Assembly (NCBI GenBank): GCA_019636535.1
Contig: JAHBXK010000003.1
Coordinates: 62,001-126,000, forward strand
DNA length: 64,000 bases
Direction: 5' to 3'
From: Phycisphaeraceae bacterium
GTDB lineage: Bacteria > Planctomycetota > Phycisphaerae > Phycisphaerales > UBA1924
In this document: in pieces, positions 7,962-17,882 of the stretch
How the letters are laid out: each line of letters opens with the position of its first letter
Position numbering within the stretch: position 1 is the stretch's first letter
The notes under the pieces: generated by a model
Seen by the model: only the letters and a program-made list of their open reading frames with translations
What the model was told of the DNA's origin: nothing
Databases searched by the model: none
Made by a program: the position numbers and the translations under genes

Positions 7962-10403
7962 TCAACGTCCGGCCGGCGACGACTGCGGGTAAACAATCAC
8001 CCGGTCGTGAACCGTCAGGATCAAGTCGTGTCGTGCATCGCCGGTCGCATCGGTGATGATCAGTTCTCGCGGCTCGAACTCGCGGGAAGCGCCGCCGCGG
8101 AAGAGGCGGGCCTGAAAGACTTCGAACTCCGTTGCGAAGTGCAGTTTGCGAGACGCGGAGAAGGTGTAAATGCCCAACCGACGCTCCGCGGCGTCGAGCG
8201 TGACCACGTCCACGAAGCCGTCGGAATTCACATCGCCCGACCGCATCCGGTGCTCGGTTCGCTGCTCGTCCTCCGGACTGAACGCCGCGAACGAATCCAA
8301 CTCGTAACGACGACCGCCGAGTCGCACGAGCGCGAAACTATCGCCAGAGAACGCCAGGATTCCCGTATCCTCGCCCGCGGACGCCTTGCCGGCAAAGTTC
8401 CCGGCCGCGACGGCCCCGAGGGCGAACCCGTCGAGCCGCAGGCGCGTGCGTACCTTCCATTCCCCTTTCTCCGAGTCGCGCGCGAGGATGACCAGTCGCG
8501 AGTTGCCGCGGTCGCTCGCGACGATCATTGGGCCGTGCCGAGAGTTCAGAACCGTGAGACCGGATAGCCGCGTGCCGTTGTCACGGATCGTCACCTGTTC
8601 CACGACTCGCCAACCCGCCCTGGCGTCGTAGCGGCACGCCCGAACGAAGTTCTCCGTCGCGATCAACAGTTCGGGGGATCCGTCCTTGTCGATGTCCAGC
8701 AGCACGGTGTTGTCAGGACCCGCCGCCTGAACCAGCCCGAACTGCGGCATCTGCTTGTCGGTGAGAACTTCGAATGCTTTCTCGGGGTTCGCGTCGCCCG
8801 TGGCGCGGAGCATGATCATGGGCTCGTTGGGCGTGAACAGCAGGATGTCGACCAAGCCATCGTGATCGACGTCCGCCGAAAGCACCGACTGAGGCGGACG
8901 GCTGACGTCCTTGAGCGGAAAGGCGACGACCGACTCAGCTGAGGGTTCGGAACCCGTCTGGGGTGGCGAATGCAGTTCGAGGGTGTGATCGCGGCGGTCC
9001 TTGACGACGACGGCCAGTCTTCCGCCGGAGCCCGGGGCCGACGGTGACAGATCGACGAATCCCATGGCGACCGGCGTTGCGCCGCTCGTTCGGATCGGCA
9101 GAGGCGCGGGGAACCCAAGTCGGCCGGTGCCGACGTCGAACTTGGTCACACCGACAGCCTTCTCGTCTTCGGAGAGCACAAACACGTCGGGCGAGGATTG
9201 ATCACCACCGTTCCGCCAGCGTCCGACCGCAACTTGCTTGGGCTTCTTGAAGGCGGAAAACGACTCGGGCCTGGTCAGGCCGACGCCGGGACTCTGGCGG
9301 TAAAGCACAACCGTGTTGGCCTTGACGTCCGTTGCGAGGATGTCCGGAAGACCGTCGGCGTCGACATCAGCCACGACGATTGACCGGTCCTTGTTGTCGC
9401 CGTCCGGGAAACCCGTCACCTCGGCCTGGACGATGGTCTCGGCATTGGAGACGCTCAGCAGTTCGTCCGCATCGACCGGCGCCTCGATCAGGTCGTAGAA
9501 CACGCTGCGCTTGGAAGCACGCTCGATCACGCCCATGCTCGCGGCCGGTCGATCCGGAAACCTGATCGGCTCGACTTCTCGCAGCGCGGGCATGTCGAAG
9601 CGGAGTTCCGCGTTGAGCAAGCCAGCCTTGCTACCGATCCGAGGGTCCTGACGCTGCAGCCAGACACGAACCGGGGCAGCGTCCTCGGGCGCTACAGCCA
9701 CCAGATCGATCAGGCCGTCTCCGTTGAAATCGTCGGTGTAGATCGCGACCAACTTGCCCGATGACCCGAGGGTTATCGGATCGCCGAGCGAGACGCGGCC
9801 GGACTGACTTGAATCGGATCTGATCGGGAAGACCTGCACCTTGCCGTCGGCCAGTGTGATGAGTTCGGGCGCGTTATCACCCATGACATCGGCGATCTCG
9901 AGTCCGCTGCGGCCCGCGGAGAGATCCGCGACTCGCCGTCTGAGAACGGTCTCAAAGTTGCCGGGCGAAATCTGCCGCATGAAGACGAGTTCCGCCGGAT
10001 TGGTCCCTGCGTAGATCAGGTCGAGCTTGCCGTCGCCGTCGAAGTCGAAGGGCTTGATCGCGGTCACGCGGTGAGCAACCGAGACATCGACCCGGTCGTA
10101 CCAAGGGCTCGGCGGCAATTCGTTTGCACGCTGTCGACGGGCTATCTCCGCCTCGGTCCGCTCCGCCGCTCGCAACAGATGTAATTCGATCCGGCTCTTA
10201 CGATTGTTCACGATGGCGAGGTCTGGTCTCCCATCGCCGTTGAAGTCGGCGACGGCGGTTGGACCACAGCCGTCGTCGACGACGACGATCCGCGCCTCGG
10301 AGAAGCCGAAGAACCTCCCCAGATCCTCACCGGTCTGAGCCCGGACCCCGGCGGTGAGCAGCAATCCAAGCCCACTCGCAACCATCGACACTCGCTTCAG
10401 CAT
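7962..10403 (-). CDS. Secreted FG-GAP/VCBS repeat propeller protein
   Basis: 813 residues with a signal peptide ending near VRAQ. At least seven calcium-binding motifs of the D-x-N/D-x-D-G-x-x-D type recur along the chain, for example DFNGDGRPD, DFDGDGKLD, DVDADGLPD, DVDHDGLVD and DVNSDGFVD. These match integrin-like FG-GAP/VCBS propeller blades, and two propellers would account for the length. No catalytic domain or anchor is seen. Such proteins are common in planctomycetes and are thought to act in surface adhesion or binding, but the ligand here is unknown. The start is ATG 10403 with a purine-rich stretch before it. Confidence 0.82.
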   Translation of the reverse strand: MLKRVSMVASGLGLLLTAGVRAQTGEDLGRFFGFSEARIVVVDDGCGPTAVADFNGDGRPDLAIVNNRKSRIELHLLRAAERTEAEIARRQRANELPPSPWYDRVDVSVAHRVTAIKPFDFDGDGKLDLIYAGTNPAELVFMRQISPGNFETVLRRRVADLSAGRSGLEIADVMGDNAPELITLADGKVQVFPIRSDSSQSGRVSLGDPITLGSSGKLVAIYTDDFNGDGLIDLVAVAPEDAAPVRVWLQRQDPRIGSKAGLLNAELRFDMPALREVEPIRFPDRPAASMGVIERASKRSVFYDLIEAPVDADELLSVSNAETIVQAEVTGFPDGDNKDRSIVVADVDADGLPDILATDVKANTVVLYRQSPGVGLTRPESFSAFKKPKQVAVGRWRNGGDQSSPDVFVLSEDEKAVGVTKFDVGTGRLGFPAPLPIRTSGATPVAMGFVDLSPSAPGSGGRLAVVVKDRRDHTLELHSPPQTGSEPSAESVVAFPLKDVSRPPQSVLSADVDHDGLVDILLFTPNEPMIMLRATGDANPEKAFEVLTDKQMPQFGLVQAAGPDNTVLLDIDKDGSPELLIATENFVRACRYDARAGWRVVEQVTIRDNGTRLSGLTVLNSRHGPMIVASDRGNSRLVILARDSEKGEWKVRTRLRLDGFALGAVAAGNFAGKASAGEDTGILAFSGDSFALVRLGGRRYELDSFAAFSPEDEQRTEHRMRSGDVNSDGFVDVVTLDAAERRLGIYTFSASRKLHFATEFEVFQARLFRGGASREFEPRELIITDATGDARHDLILTVHDRVIVYPQSSPAGR

Positions 10404-10642
10404 GAGTCACTACCTCTCGGTCATTTCAAGCACCCCCCCACTCATCCAATCCGGCCCAAATCTCCGTGCGCCTGAGCGCAGATAATCGTCCAGTGTAGCG
10501 GTTGGAACGGTCAGCACACCCACCGGTATCAGACCGACAGCACGGTCCGGTGACCGATGTCGACTCTGATACGGACCCGGCTGATACACTCGTCCCTGCC
10601 CTCACGTTTCGGACAGGGCAGAATCGCAGTGGAGCATTCCGC

Positions 10643-11719
10643 ATGACACGACGATCGACTCTGGGGCCTCTCCTGCTCGCAACCGCGTTGAGTGCCTCTG
10701 TGGTATTGGCACAACCCGAGTCCGACCCTGATTCGGTTGAAACGACGCAACCAACTGAGGCAGAGGGCGTGGCCGTTCGCCCTGCCGCGCCGATCCGGAA
10801 AGTTGTTGGCGACACCATCACAATGGTCGACGGGACCAAAATGGTGGCGCCCATCTTGAAGGAGACCGGCGAGTGGCTGTGGCTCGACCTGGGATACCAA
10901 GTGCTGCAGGTTCCAAGAGCGCGGGTCGATTCGATTGAGCGTGCGGCGAAGGAGGGCTCGAGGGCGGAAGTGACTGATTCCGGGCATCTCTTCCGCACGG
11001 CCACGAATCTGGCCGAGAGATCGCCCAAGGAATTGGCCCGACTGTTCGGCGGCGCGGTGATCAAGGTGAGCACGCCGCGTGGCCTGGGCTCTGGTTTCAT
11101 CATCAGCCCGGAGGGTCACGCGATCACAAACGCGCACGTCATTCAGGGTGAGCGCAAAATCAAGGTTACGGTCTACGAGCAAACCGATGCGGACTTCCGT
11201 CTTCGGATCATCGACGACGTCGAGATCATCGCCGTGAACGACCACATCGATCTCGCCTTGATCCGGATCCGCGGCAGAGACGGCGAGCAATTCCCGTTCG
11301 CGTTTGTGCAGGACAGCGAGGATCTTGCCGCCGGCCAGGACGTCTTCGCCATCGGCGCCCCGCTGGGACTCGAACGCACTCTGAGCCGTGGAGTAATCTC
11401 CACGACGCAGCGAAACTTCGAGGGCCTCACGTACATACAGACCGACACGCAGATCAACCCCGGCAACTCCGGCGGCCCGCTGTTCAACTACAAGGGCGAG
11501 GTCATCGGCGTGACGAACATGGGCATCCCCTTAGGAGAGGGACTGAATTTCGCAATCCCCGCCCGATACGTTCGCGACTTTATCCGAAACCGCGACGCGT
11601 TTGCTTTCAATCGCGACAATCCCAACTCCGGATACTCGTACAACGAGCCGCCGAAGCGTCAGAACTTCGGTGTGAACCCGCTGCTCGAAGACGCTTCCGG
11701 CAGCTCAACCCGCAACTAG
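10643..11719 (+). CDS. HtrA/Deg-like trypsin-type serine protease without PDZ domain
   Basis: 358 residues with a signal peptide (cleavage about after VVLA, residue 23). A roughly 110-residue N-terminal region precedes a trypsin-like domain with the full triad: His165 in TNAHV, Asp203 in DHIDLAL and Ser276 in PGNSGGPL. These are the HtrA/DegP patterns, and the protein would act in the periplasm. It ends about 60 residues after the protease domain, so the PDZ domains of DegP are absent. The early segment VGDTITMVDGTK...VLQVPRARVDSI resembles a small beta domain often seen before planctomycete trypsin domains. ATG 10643 has GGAG eight bases upstream. Confidence 0.88.
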   Translation: MTRRSTLGPLLLATALSASVVLAQPESDPDSVETTQPTEAEGVAVRPAAPIRKVVGDTITMVDGTKMVAPILKETGEWLWLDLGYQVLQVPRARVDSIERAAKEGSRAEVTDSGHLFRTATNLAERSPKELARLFGGAVIKVSTPRGLGSGFIISPEGHAITNAHVIQGERKIKVTVYEQTDADFRLRIIDDVEIIAVNDHIDLALIRIRGRDGEQFPFAFVQDSEDLAAGQDVFAIGAPLGLERTLSRGVISTTQRNFEGLTYIQTDTQINPGNSGGPLFNYKGEVIGVTNMGIPLGEGLNFAIPARYVRDFIRNRDAFAFNRDNPNSGYSYNEPPKRQNFGVNPLLEDASGSSTRN

Positions 11720-11832
11720 TCCACGCGATCCGACCGGACCGTCCGGCTCGACTCCGACGTAAGCTCGAACGCACAATCCACCGGTCCGCTTTGCGGCCGA
11801 ACAATCCGCTCTGAAACGCTGAAAGGACACCC

Positions 11833-13704
11833 ATGCGAACCTCCGTTGCGGCCCTCGCCGCGAATCTGCTCTTGGCTGGCGTTGCGTTCCCCGTGATCGC
11901 GGCCGACCCCGTTTCCATCACCGCCGTTGCGCCGAAGGACAGCCTTGCCGTGATCTCGGTCCCAAACTGGCCGGCGATGCGTGCGGCGTTTGATCAGACC
12001 TCGCTCGCTCGCATGTGGAGAGAACCGAGCGTGCAACGGTTCATCGACGACGCCGTCGAAGACGCCAAGCAAGACGACGCGGATTTCTCTCGCGTTCTGG
12101 CTCGATGGCGTGACTTGTCGAAGGAAGTCGACGAGCCAATGGGCGCGGTCGGCTTGGCCGTGCATCTGGCCAAGACCGGTGGGAAGGACCCGGACGAGCC
12201 GATGAAAAACCTGCCGCACTTCGTGATGATCGCCGACTTCGGCGCTGGCGCCGAGAAGGCTGAAGGGGAGATCGTCAAACTCATCCGCGAGGGTGCTGCC
12301 GACGGCGATCTCAAACTCGACGAAGCCTCGCGGGACGGCGTGGTGATCTACACGTTCTCATTCATTGAGAAGGAGACCGATGCGCCCAAGAGCGACCGGA
12401 AGGGCATGGGCGAAGACGACGAGTTCGACTTTGACTTTGAATTCGACGATGGCGAGTCGGCATGGGACCACCTGAACACGATGCACATGACCCGCGTGGG
12501 CAGCGTCCTGCTGGTCGGCTCACACGAGCCGACGTTCTCCACCGCGCTGCGAGACATGCAGGACGGTCGCTCGTCAGGCTTCGGTGACGAACGAGTGTTC
12601 AAGGATGCAGTGACACAGATTGGTGCCGGAAACCACCTGTTCGGCACGTTCCTGCTGACCGAATCGCTCAGGGCCGAGATCCGCACCATGCTCGGTGGCG
12701 GCGACATGATGCTTCCCATCCCGGTGCCCTTGGACTTCGTAAAGATCATCGAGGCAACCGGCCTCGCCGAGTTCAGGGCGGCAAGCGTCGGTGTAAAGTT
12801 CAACACCGAGCGTGCGGATGTCGAACAGAACATCGGTCTTCTCGCCGGGAGCAAGAAGGGCCTGTTCTCGCTCCTCGACTCCGACACAGCCCCCTTCGCC
12901 CCACCCGTGTTTGCCTCGGCCGATGCCACGTCTGTCGGCTCCATGAGCGTGCGGTTTGATCGAGTCATGAACGTCATCCGCGAAGTTGCCGGCACACTCG
13001 GCGACGAAATGCGAGCAGAGGTCGATGCCGGACTTCAGGTCTTCGAAACGCAGTTCGGACCCGCAGTTCGAGCCCTCGGCCCGAACGTCTTCACCATGTC
13101 GACCATTCAGCGGCCTTTCTCCGCTTCCAGCGAGAGCCAGGTCTTCGCCATCGCGTGCCGCGATGACATGGCCGTCAACAACGCTGTCGGCTCCTTTGCG
13201 CAGGAGATCGGCGCTGAGGCTCGCGACTTCCAAGGCTTCCAGATGTACGACGGCGGATTCGTTCCCATCTCGATCGGCATCGGCGGCGGCTACCTGTTCC
13301 TGGGACAGACCGAGGCCGTTGAGAACGCACTGCGTGTTGCCTCGCAGCCGGCTGGCGCTGCCAAGATCGGCGATGAGGCCCGCTTCCGCCGCGCGGTGGC
13401 CCAACTTCCGCACGAGGGCAATGGGTACACGTTCATCGCCGGCAAGGAGACTCTGGAGTACTCCTTCTGGAAGTGGAAGAACGCCGACAAGATCGCCCTC
13501 GAGCAGATGCGGAGCATGGGCTTCGAGATCGATGAGGCGGATGAGGCTGATTGGGTGGACAGCAGCGCCAACAAATGGGCCAAGAAACTCCCGCCTGTCG
13601 AGGATCTCAGCAAACATCTGGGCGACAGCATCATGGTCGTGAAACCGACGCCGGACGGATTCCGCTTCACATCGCTCACGCTCCGGCCCGATTCGGCACG
13701 CTGA
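11833..13704 (+). CDS. Exported DUF3352-like protein of unknown function
   Basis: 623 residues with a signal peptide (cleaved after VIAA) and then the motif APKDSLAVISVPNWPAMRAAFDQTSL. That motif resembles the start of DUF3352-like proteins, which are frequent exported proteins in planctomycetes. An acidic patch EDDEFDFDFEFDDGE lies near residue 195, close to possible metal or protein contacts. Repeated GxHLFGTFLL and GGGYLFLGQTE segments suggest a two-half beta-rich fold. No enzyme motif is visible. The ATG follows GAAAGGA. A strong bidirectional terminator follows the stop. Confidence 0.7.
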   Translation: MRTSVAALAANLLLAGVAFPVIAADPVSITAVAPKDSLAVISVPNWPAMRAAFDQTSLARMWREPSVQRFIDDAVEDAKQDDADFSRVLARWRDLSKEVDEPMGAVGLAVHLAKTGGKDPDEPMKNLPHFVMIADFGAGAEKAEGEIVKLIREGAADGDLKLDEASRDGVVIYTFSFIEKETDAPKSDRKGMGEDDEFDFDFEFDDGESAWDHLNTMHMTRVGSVLLVGSHEPTFSTALRDMQDGRSSGFGDERVFKDAVTQIGAGNHLFGTFLLTESLRAEIRTMLGGGDMMLPIPVPLDFVKIIEATGLAEFRAASVGVKFNTERADVEQNIGLLAGSKKGLFSLLDSDTAPFAPPVFASADATSVGSMSVRFDRVMNVIREVAGTLGDEMRAEVDAGLQVFETQFGPAVRALGPNVFTMSTIQRPFSASSESQVFAIACRDDMAVNNAVGSFAQEIGAEARDFQGFQMYDGGFVPISIGIGGGYLFLGQTEAVENALRVASQPAGAAKIGDEARFRRAVAQLPHEGNGYTFIAGKETLEYSFWKWKNADKIALEQMRSMGFEIDEADEADWVDSSANKWAKKLPPVEDLSKHLGDSIMVVKPTPDGFRFTSLTLRPDSAR

Positions 13705-13734
13705 GCAGCACGCAACGTTGTGGTTGAATCTCTT

Positions 13735-13765
13735 ACAGAACCTGCCGCGTTCCGGCGGGTTCTGT
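13735..13765. terminator. Bidirectional terminator hairpin between convergent genes
   Basis: A 13-bp stem (13735-13747 with 13753-13765, one T-G pair, loop CGTTC) lies between the stops of two convergent genes at 13704 and 13769. The outer arms are A/T-richer, giving short T runs on both strands. Confidence 0.85.
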
Positions 13766-13768
13766 CGT

Positions 13769-14389
13769 TCACCGATCCGCGCGCACTTCGTCAGCCTCGA
13801 TTGGTGAACGATCGAACGCGCGGACAAGCACATGGACGGCAGGCGCCATAAGGGCCAACAGCCAGACTCCGGCGATCAACCAGACCACGAACTGCAACCA
13901 GCCCGGCATCGACTGGATCCCACCTCTCGCAGCCCACAGGCCGATCACAGATCCGACCAAGACAAGAATCAAAATCGCTCCCCGGACAAGATCCGGCACG
14001 GCGTTTCGCGGATCGCGAGCAAGTACATCTAGACCGGCCAATCCTGCGAGCAATACGGCCGCAGCGCCCCTGCCCAACAACCACGGATACAGACTTACCC
14101 CTGGGATCTTGCCCGCGGCTTGGTAGCCAAGCAGCGAACAGACTCCCACGGCCCCGGCAACACAAAGCAGGCACATCGCCGGACCATCGCGGAACCGCCC
14201 CAGACTGAACAAGAGGCCAATCACCGCTGCGAACGCCGTAAGTGCCTCGAACCCAAAGACAAACCAAATTGGGGGACTTCGCGTTGCGCTCAGACCAACC
14301 CCGGCGAGCGCAGACAACAGCACAGCGCCACAGATGACACCCACAGCGATCGAGATCGGCTTCGGTACAGCCTGCAACGAACCTCCCAT
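13769..14389 (-). CDS. Six-helix membrane protein of unknown function
   Basis: 206 residues, almost all hydrophobic, with about six transmembrane segments (near residues 12-32, 42-62, 71-90, 103-123, 135-155 and 165-190). No family motif is recognised and there is no signal peptide beyond the first helix. The C-terminus is charged (FDRSPIEADEVRADR) and probably cytoplasmic. It is convergent with the DUF3352-like gene and faces away from the flagellar genes, so context gives no functional hint. Confidence 0.7.
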   Translation of the reverse strand: MGGSLQAVPKPISIAVGVICGAVLLSALAGVGLSATRSPPIWFVFGFEALTAFAAVIGLLFSLGRFRDGPAMCLLCVAGAVGVCSLLGYQAAGKIPGVSLYPWLLGRGAAAVLLAGLAGLDVLARDPRNAVPDLVRGAILILVLVGSVIGLWAARGGIQSMPGWLQFVVWLIAGVWLLALMAPAVHVLVRAFDRSPIEADEVRADR

Positions 14390-14942
14390 AAGCGGCCGAC
14401 GGCGATCCTCGCGTCGGTCAATCCCCTTCTAGATCGGACTTTGTGTTCCGCGGCTTCCGATCGGCCACGAGCGTACGCGACGAACAGAGGAACCCGCCGA
14501 ACGACAGGAACCGAAGGTCCATCAAATCCCCACTTCAGGTGTCCTTGCGTTGCACCTTGCGCAGACCTCAGTTCGAACCGGAATCGGCCGATGCATCGCA
14601 GGACGATCGCACGGCAAGGAAAGTCCGGTTCGCCGACTTCATCGTGCTGGGGCATTCCAGACACCGGTCGGAATGAGCCGATGGAAGACTTGCCGCGCGG
14701 CGTCGCCAACAAGGGCGACTTCGATGCAAGCAATTGTCAGACAAGATGGTTATGGCTCGGCGGAGACTCGGGCAATGAACGTGCACAGGATGTTCAACAG
14801 CGTGCTGCAAACATGGGCGGTCGACGTCCTGTCGCTCCGCAGCCGGGGGCTGGATCGCCCCAGCACGCGAAAGGGCCGGGGCAGAGCCGAATCGGCGAAA
14901 TTGCCGCAACGCAAAGCCGCCTGAGCCCGCGATGGAGGCAGC
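14390..14942. other. 553-bp region before fliD without a recognised gene
   Basis: No convincing gene is seen. The plus-strand frame 14724-14924 (66 codons, ATG start, GC-rich third positions, ends 18 bases before fliD) could be a small protein. Its sequence, with QDGYGSAETRAMNVHRMFN and a basic tail, matches nothing I know. I found no clear sigma28 or sigma54 flagellar promoter. A GGAAAGTCCGG motif at 14619-14629 and ACGCAAAGCC at 14909-14918 recall conserved RNA elements but lack the rest of those structures. Confidence 0.4.
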
Positions 14943-17804
14943 ATGAGCGGGATTTCGTCGAGCATCGGCCTGATCAGCGGGCTGAACACCACGGAGATCA
15001 TCAACCAACTCCTTCGCGTCGAGGCCCGACCGAGGCAGTTGGCCCAACAGCGCGTCGGCGAACTTCAAACCCAGCAGAGCGCCTGGCTGGACTTGAATTC
15101 GCGTTTGTCGACGCTCAAGTCCGCCTCGGCCAAATTCCGAATCGATCGCGTTTTCGAATCGGCCAAGACGACAAGCAGCCACCCGAACGTGCTGACGGCC
15201 ACCGCAACCGCAGGGGCAACCGCGGGAAGCTATCGATTCATCGTTGATCGGGTGGTCGGCACGCAGCAATCGCTCTCGCGAGGCTTCGTCGATCGTTCGG
15301 CCACTTCGCTGGGACTGACGTCGCTGACCTTCGAGCCCGAGGCCGCTCGCCTCGATCGGGATACTTCTCTGTCCGAACTCAACGGCGGGAACGGCGTCTC
15401 TCGCGGTAAGGTTGAGGTGACCGACTCCTCGGGCGCGCGCGCCGTGATCGATCTTTCGCGCGTGGCCACCGTGAACGAGGTGCTCCAGGCCTTCAACACA
15501 AACTCGCAGGTCCGGGTCCGCGTCGAACTCGACGGCACTGGACTGAAGGTCACCGATCTCGCGGGCGGTGGCGGCACGATGTCGATTTCGAACGTCGCCG
15601 GCTACACCACGGCGGAGAGCCTTGGCATCCAAGGCTCGGCGACCGGCGGCGTGATCGCGGGTTCAAGCATCCACACGCTCGGCGACAACACGTCGCTGCA
15701 ATCGCTCAGGAACGGACTCGGGGTCCGATTCAACCAATCGGCGGGCACGGGCGGCACCCCCGACTTCACGATCAAGACACGTGACGGCAGCACCTACCAA
15801 GTCGACGTTGGCGACATCTACGACCTCGTTGACGACAAGTTGACGAAGATCAAGGGCGCGGTCACCACGTTCGGGCAGCTGCGTGATCGCATCGCCGAGC
15901 AGACCGACGGCAAAGTTCAGGTCCGTGCCTCGCCCGATGGTCAGCGGATCGAACTGGTCGACACGTCCACGCCTAACGGGGACGATGACTTCGAGGTGAT
16001 CGCAGACACGGTGGGCTTCGCAGCGCAGGACTTGGGCTTTGTCGGCTCCGTCAGCGGCTCGACACTGACCGGCGGGCGAGTGCTGGCGAACCTAAACTCC
16101 ACGCTCGCATCAGTGCTGGGCGGCGGCTCAGGTCTCTCGGGCAACGAGTTCGAGATCGTCACTCGCAGCGGCGATGCATTCAGTTTCCGGATCGACACCG
16201 ATGCGTCGCTCGACCAGATCATCCGTGCCATCCGAACCGAGTCGAACAACCTGCTCGATGTCCGGCTTAACGCAAACGGCACGGGTCTGATCGTGACCGA
16301 CACTTCGTCCGGCCCGGGATCGTTGGTTGTCACCGGGTCCGGTGCTGAAGCGCTCGGCATCTCGACCTCACCAACGGGCGTCGTGAGCGGCAAGATCAAC
16401 GGCGACCGACTCCAGAAGCAGTACGTCACGGAATCGACGCTGCTGGGGACGCTCAACTCCGGTTCAGGCCTCGGCACCGGCCGGTTCGAAATCATCGGAC
16501 CGGGGGGGAGCAGGGCCGTCGTCGACATCGCCGAGGATTCTCGCACCGTTGGCGACATCATCAGCGAGATCAATTCCAAGGGCGTCGGTATCCGAGCACG
16601 TATCAACGACCGGGGCGACGGGATCGTCTTGGAGCAATCGCCCGGGTTCTCCGGCTCGGGCACGAAGATCAAAGTGACCGATCTGACCGGTGCGGTCGCC
16701 AGAAATCTGCGGATTGCCGGTGAGGCTGCTGACGACTCCGATCAGAACTTCATCGACGGATCGGCCGAACGGACGATCTCGCTCACCGGCACGGAGTCTC
16801 TGGACGACCTGGTCAAGAAGATCAACGAAGCGAACGCGCCGGTGCGGGCCTCGGTGATCACCGACGGGTCCAGTTCAACGCCTTTCCGCCTGCGTTTGAC
16901 GTCCGCACTGACGGGCGAAGCGGGACGATTCCTGATCGACACCTCCGGAGCAGACCTGGGGCTCTCAACCGTCAGCAAGGGCGAAAACGCCCGGGTGTTT
17001 TTCGGTTCGGACGACCCGGCCACGGCGATCCTTGTCTCGAGCACGACCAACACCGTGTCGGGACTGATCGACGGAGTCACGCTGAACGTGCAGAGCGCCG
17101 GCGACACTCCCGCGACCATCACGGTCTCGCAGAACGTTGAAGCGGTTGAGTCGTCGATCAATGAGTTCGTCACGGCGTTCAACGAGGTGCTCTCTCGGAT
17201 CTCACGGTACACAAGTTACAACGCCGAGACCGAGCAAAAGGGCGTCCTTCTGGGTGACTCGACAGCGCTCCAACTGCGCTCTTCGCTCTACACCGCGATC
17301 CAGCGTCAGGCCGTCGGCGTCACAGGGACCTTCCGATCCCTCAGCCAGGTTGGTCTGCGCATCGGCCAGGGCGCCACGCTGCAACTCGACGTTGAGCGGC
17401 TGAGAAGGGCCGTCAGCGAAGATCCGGAGGGCGTGCGTCAACTTTTCGCGGCGTCGGAACTCAACCCGACATCAGACCGAATCGAAGTCGCTCCGGGTAT
17501 CACGGCGGTCGACACCAGCCCGACGCAGACGTACCGCTCGAGGGGCATTGCCGAACTTCTCGTCGAGAGCATCGACCAGTACCTCGCCAGCACCTCCGGC
17601 ATCCTCACTCGCAAACAGCGGTCGCTCGACGACCAGATCCGCCTGCAGAACGACCGCATTTCGAGGCTCGATACCGCCCTCCTGGCCAAGCGAGCTTCGC
17701 TCGAGCGGCAGTTCGCATCCCTCGAACAGACGCTCGCGAGGTTGCAGAACCAGCAGTCGTCGATCGCCGGATTGGCCGGACTGGCAAGCCAGCGAAGAGC
17801 CTGA
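14943..17804 (+). CDS. fliD: Flagellar filament cap protein FliD (HAP2)
   Basis: 953 residues. FliD forms the cap at the tip of the growing flagellar filament and guides flagellin folding. The N-terminus (GLISGLNTTEIINQLL) and C-terminus (ESIDQYLASTSGILTRKQRSLDDQI..., a coiled coil ending in LQNQQSSIAGLAG) are the conserved D0/D1 halves. Between them lie about four or five hook-IN-like repeats, each ending in patterns such as GTGLKVTD, GQRIELVD, GTGLIVTD and DGIVLEQ. This explains why it is about twice the length of the E. coli protein. ATG 14943 follows GGAGG. fliS is next on the same strand, 78 bases downstream. Confidence 0.95.
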   Translation: MSGISSSIGLISGLNTTEIINQLLRVEARPRQLAQQRVGELQTQQSAWLDLNSRLSTLKSASAKFRIDRVFESAKTTSSHPNVLTATATAGATAGSYRFIVDRVVGTQQSLSRGFVDRSATSLGLTSLTFEPEAARLDRDTSLSELNGGNGVSRGKVEVTDSSGARAVIDLSRVATVNEVLQAFNTNSQVRVRVELDGTGLKVTDLAGGGGTMSISNVAGYTTAESLGIQGSATGGVIAGSSIHTLGDNTSLQSLRNGLGVRFNQSAGTGGTPDFTIKTRDGSTYQVDVGDIYDLVDDKLTKIKGAVTTFGQLRDRIAEQTDGKVQVRASPDGQRIELVDTSTPNGDDDFEVIADTVGFAAQDLGFVGSVSGSTLTGGRVLANLNSTLASVLGGGSGLSGNEFEIVTRSGDAFSFRIDTDASLDQIIRAIRTESNNLLDVRLNANGTGLIVTDTSSGPGSLVVTGSGAEALGISTSPTGVVSGKINGDRLQKQYVTESTLLGTLNSGSGLGTGRFEIIGPGGSRAVVDIAEDSRTVGDIISEINSKGVGIRARINDRGDGIVLEQSPGFSGSGTKIKVTDLTGAVARNLRIAGEAADDSDQNFIDGSAERTISLTGTESLDDLVKKINEANAPVRASVITDGSSSTPFRLRLTSALTGEAGRFLIDTSGADLGLSTVSKGENARVFFGSDDPATAILVSSTTNTVSGLIDGVTLNVQSAGDTPATITVSQNVEAVESSINEFVTAFNEVLSRISRYTSYNAETEQKGVLLGDSTALQLRSSLYTAIQRQAVGVTGTFRSLSQVGLRIGQGATLQLDVERLRRAVSEDPEGVRQLFAASELNPTSDRIEVAPGITAVDTSPTQTYRSRGIAELLVESIDQYLASTSGILTRKQRSLDDQIRLQNDRISRLDTALLAKRASLERQFASLEQTLARLQNQQSSIAGLAGLASQRRA

Positions 17805-17882
17805 CGAATCGACCGCATGAACCACGGCGACGGGTGAAAGTCACTCAGGTTCCCCGTACAAACGTCCGATTATCCTGCCGAT

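Noticed and set aside
14615-14630. Match to the conserved GAGGAAAGTCCGG element of RNase P RNA
   Set aside because: The element is present except for one base, but the following 300 bases lack the other conserved blocks (ACAGAA, the GGTAAGAG region and the 3' TTCGGCTTA-type block).
14870-14942. Possible c-di-GMP (GEMM-I) riboswitch before fliD, from ACGCAAAGCC
   Set aside because: The paired GGGCAAACC half and the second helix with its receptor are absent, and only 24 bases remain before the ATG, too few for the aptamer. The motif also ends the 66-codon frame.
15780-16700. Minus-strand frames inside fliD as adhesin-like proteins
   Set aside because: Their Ser/Pro/Thr-rich sequence simply mirrors the repeated fliD codons; no start signals were seen.
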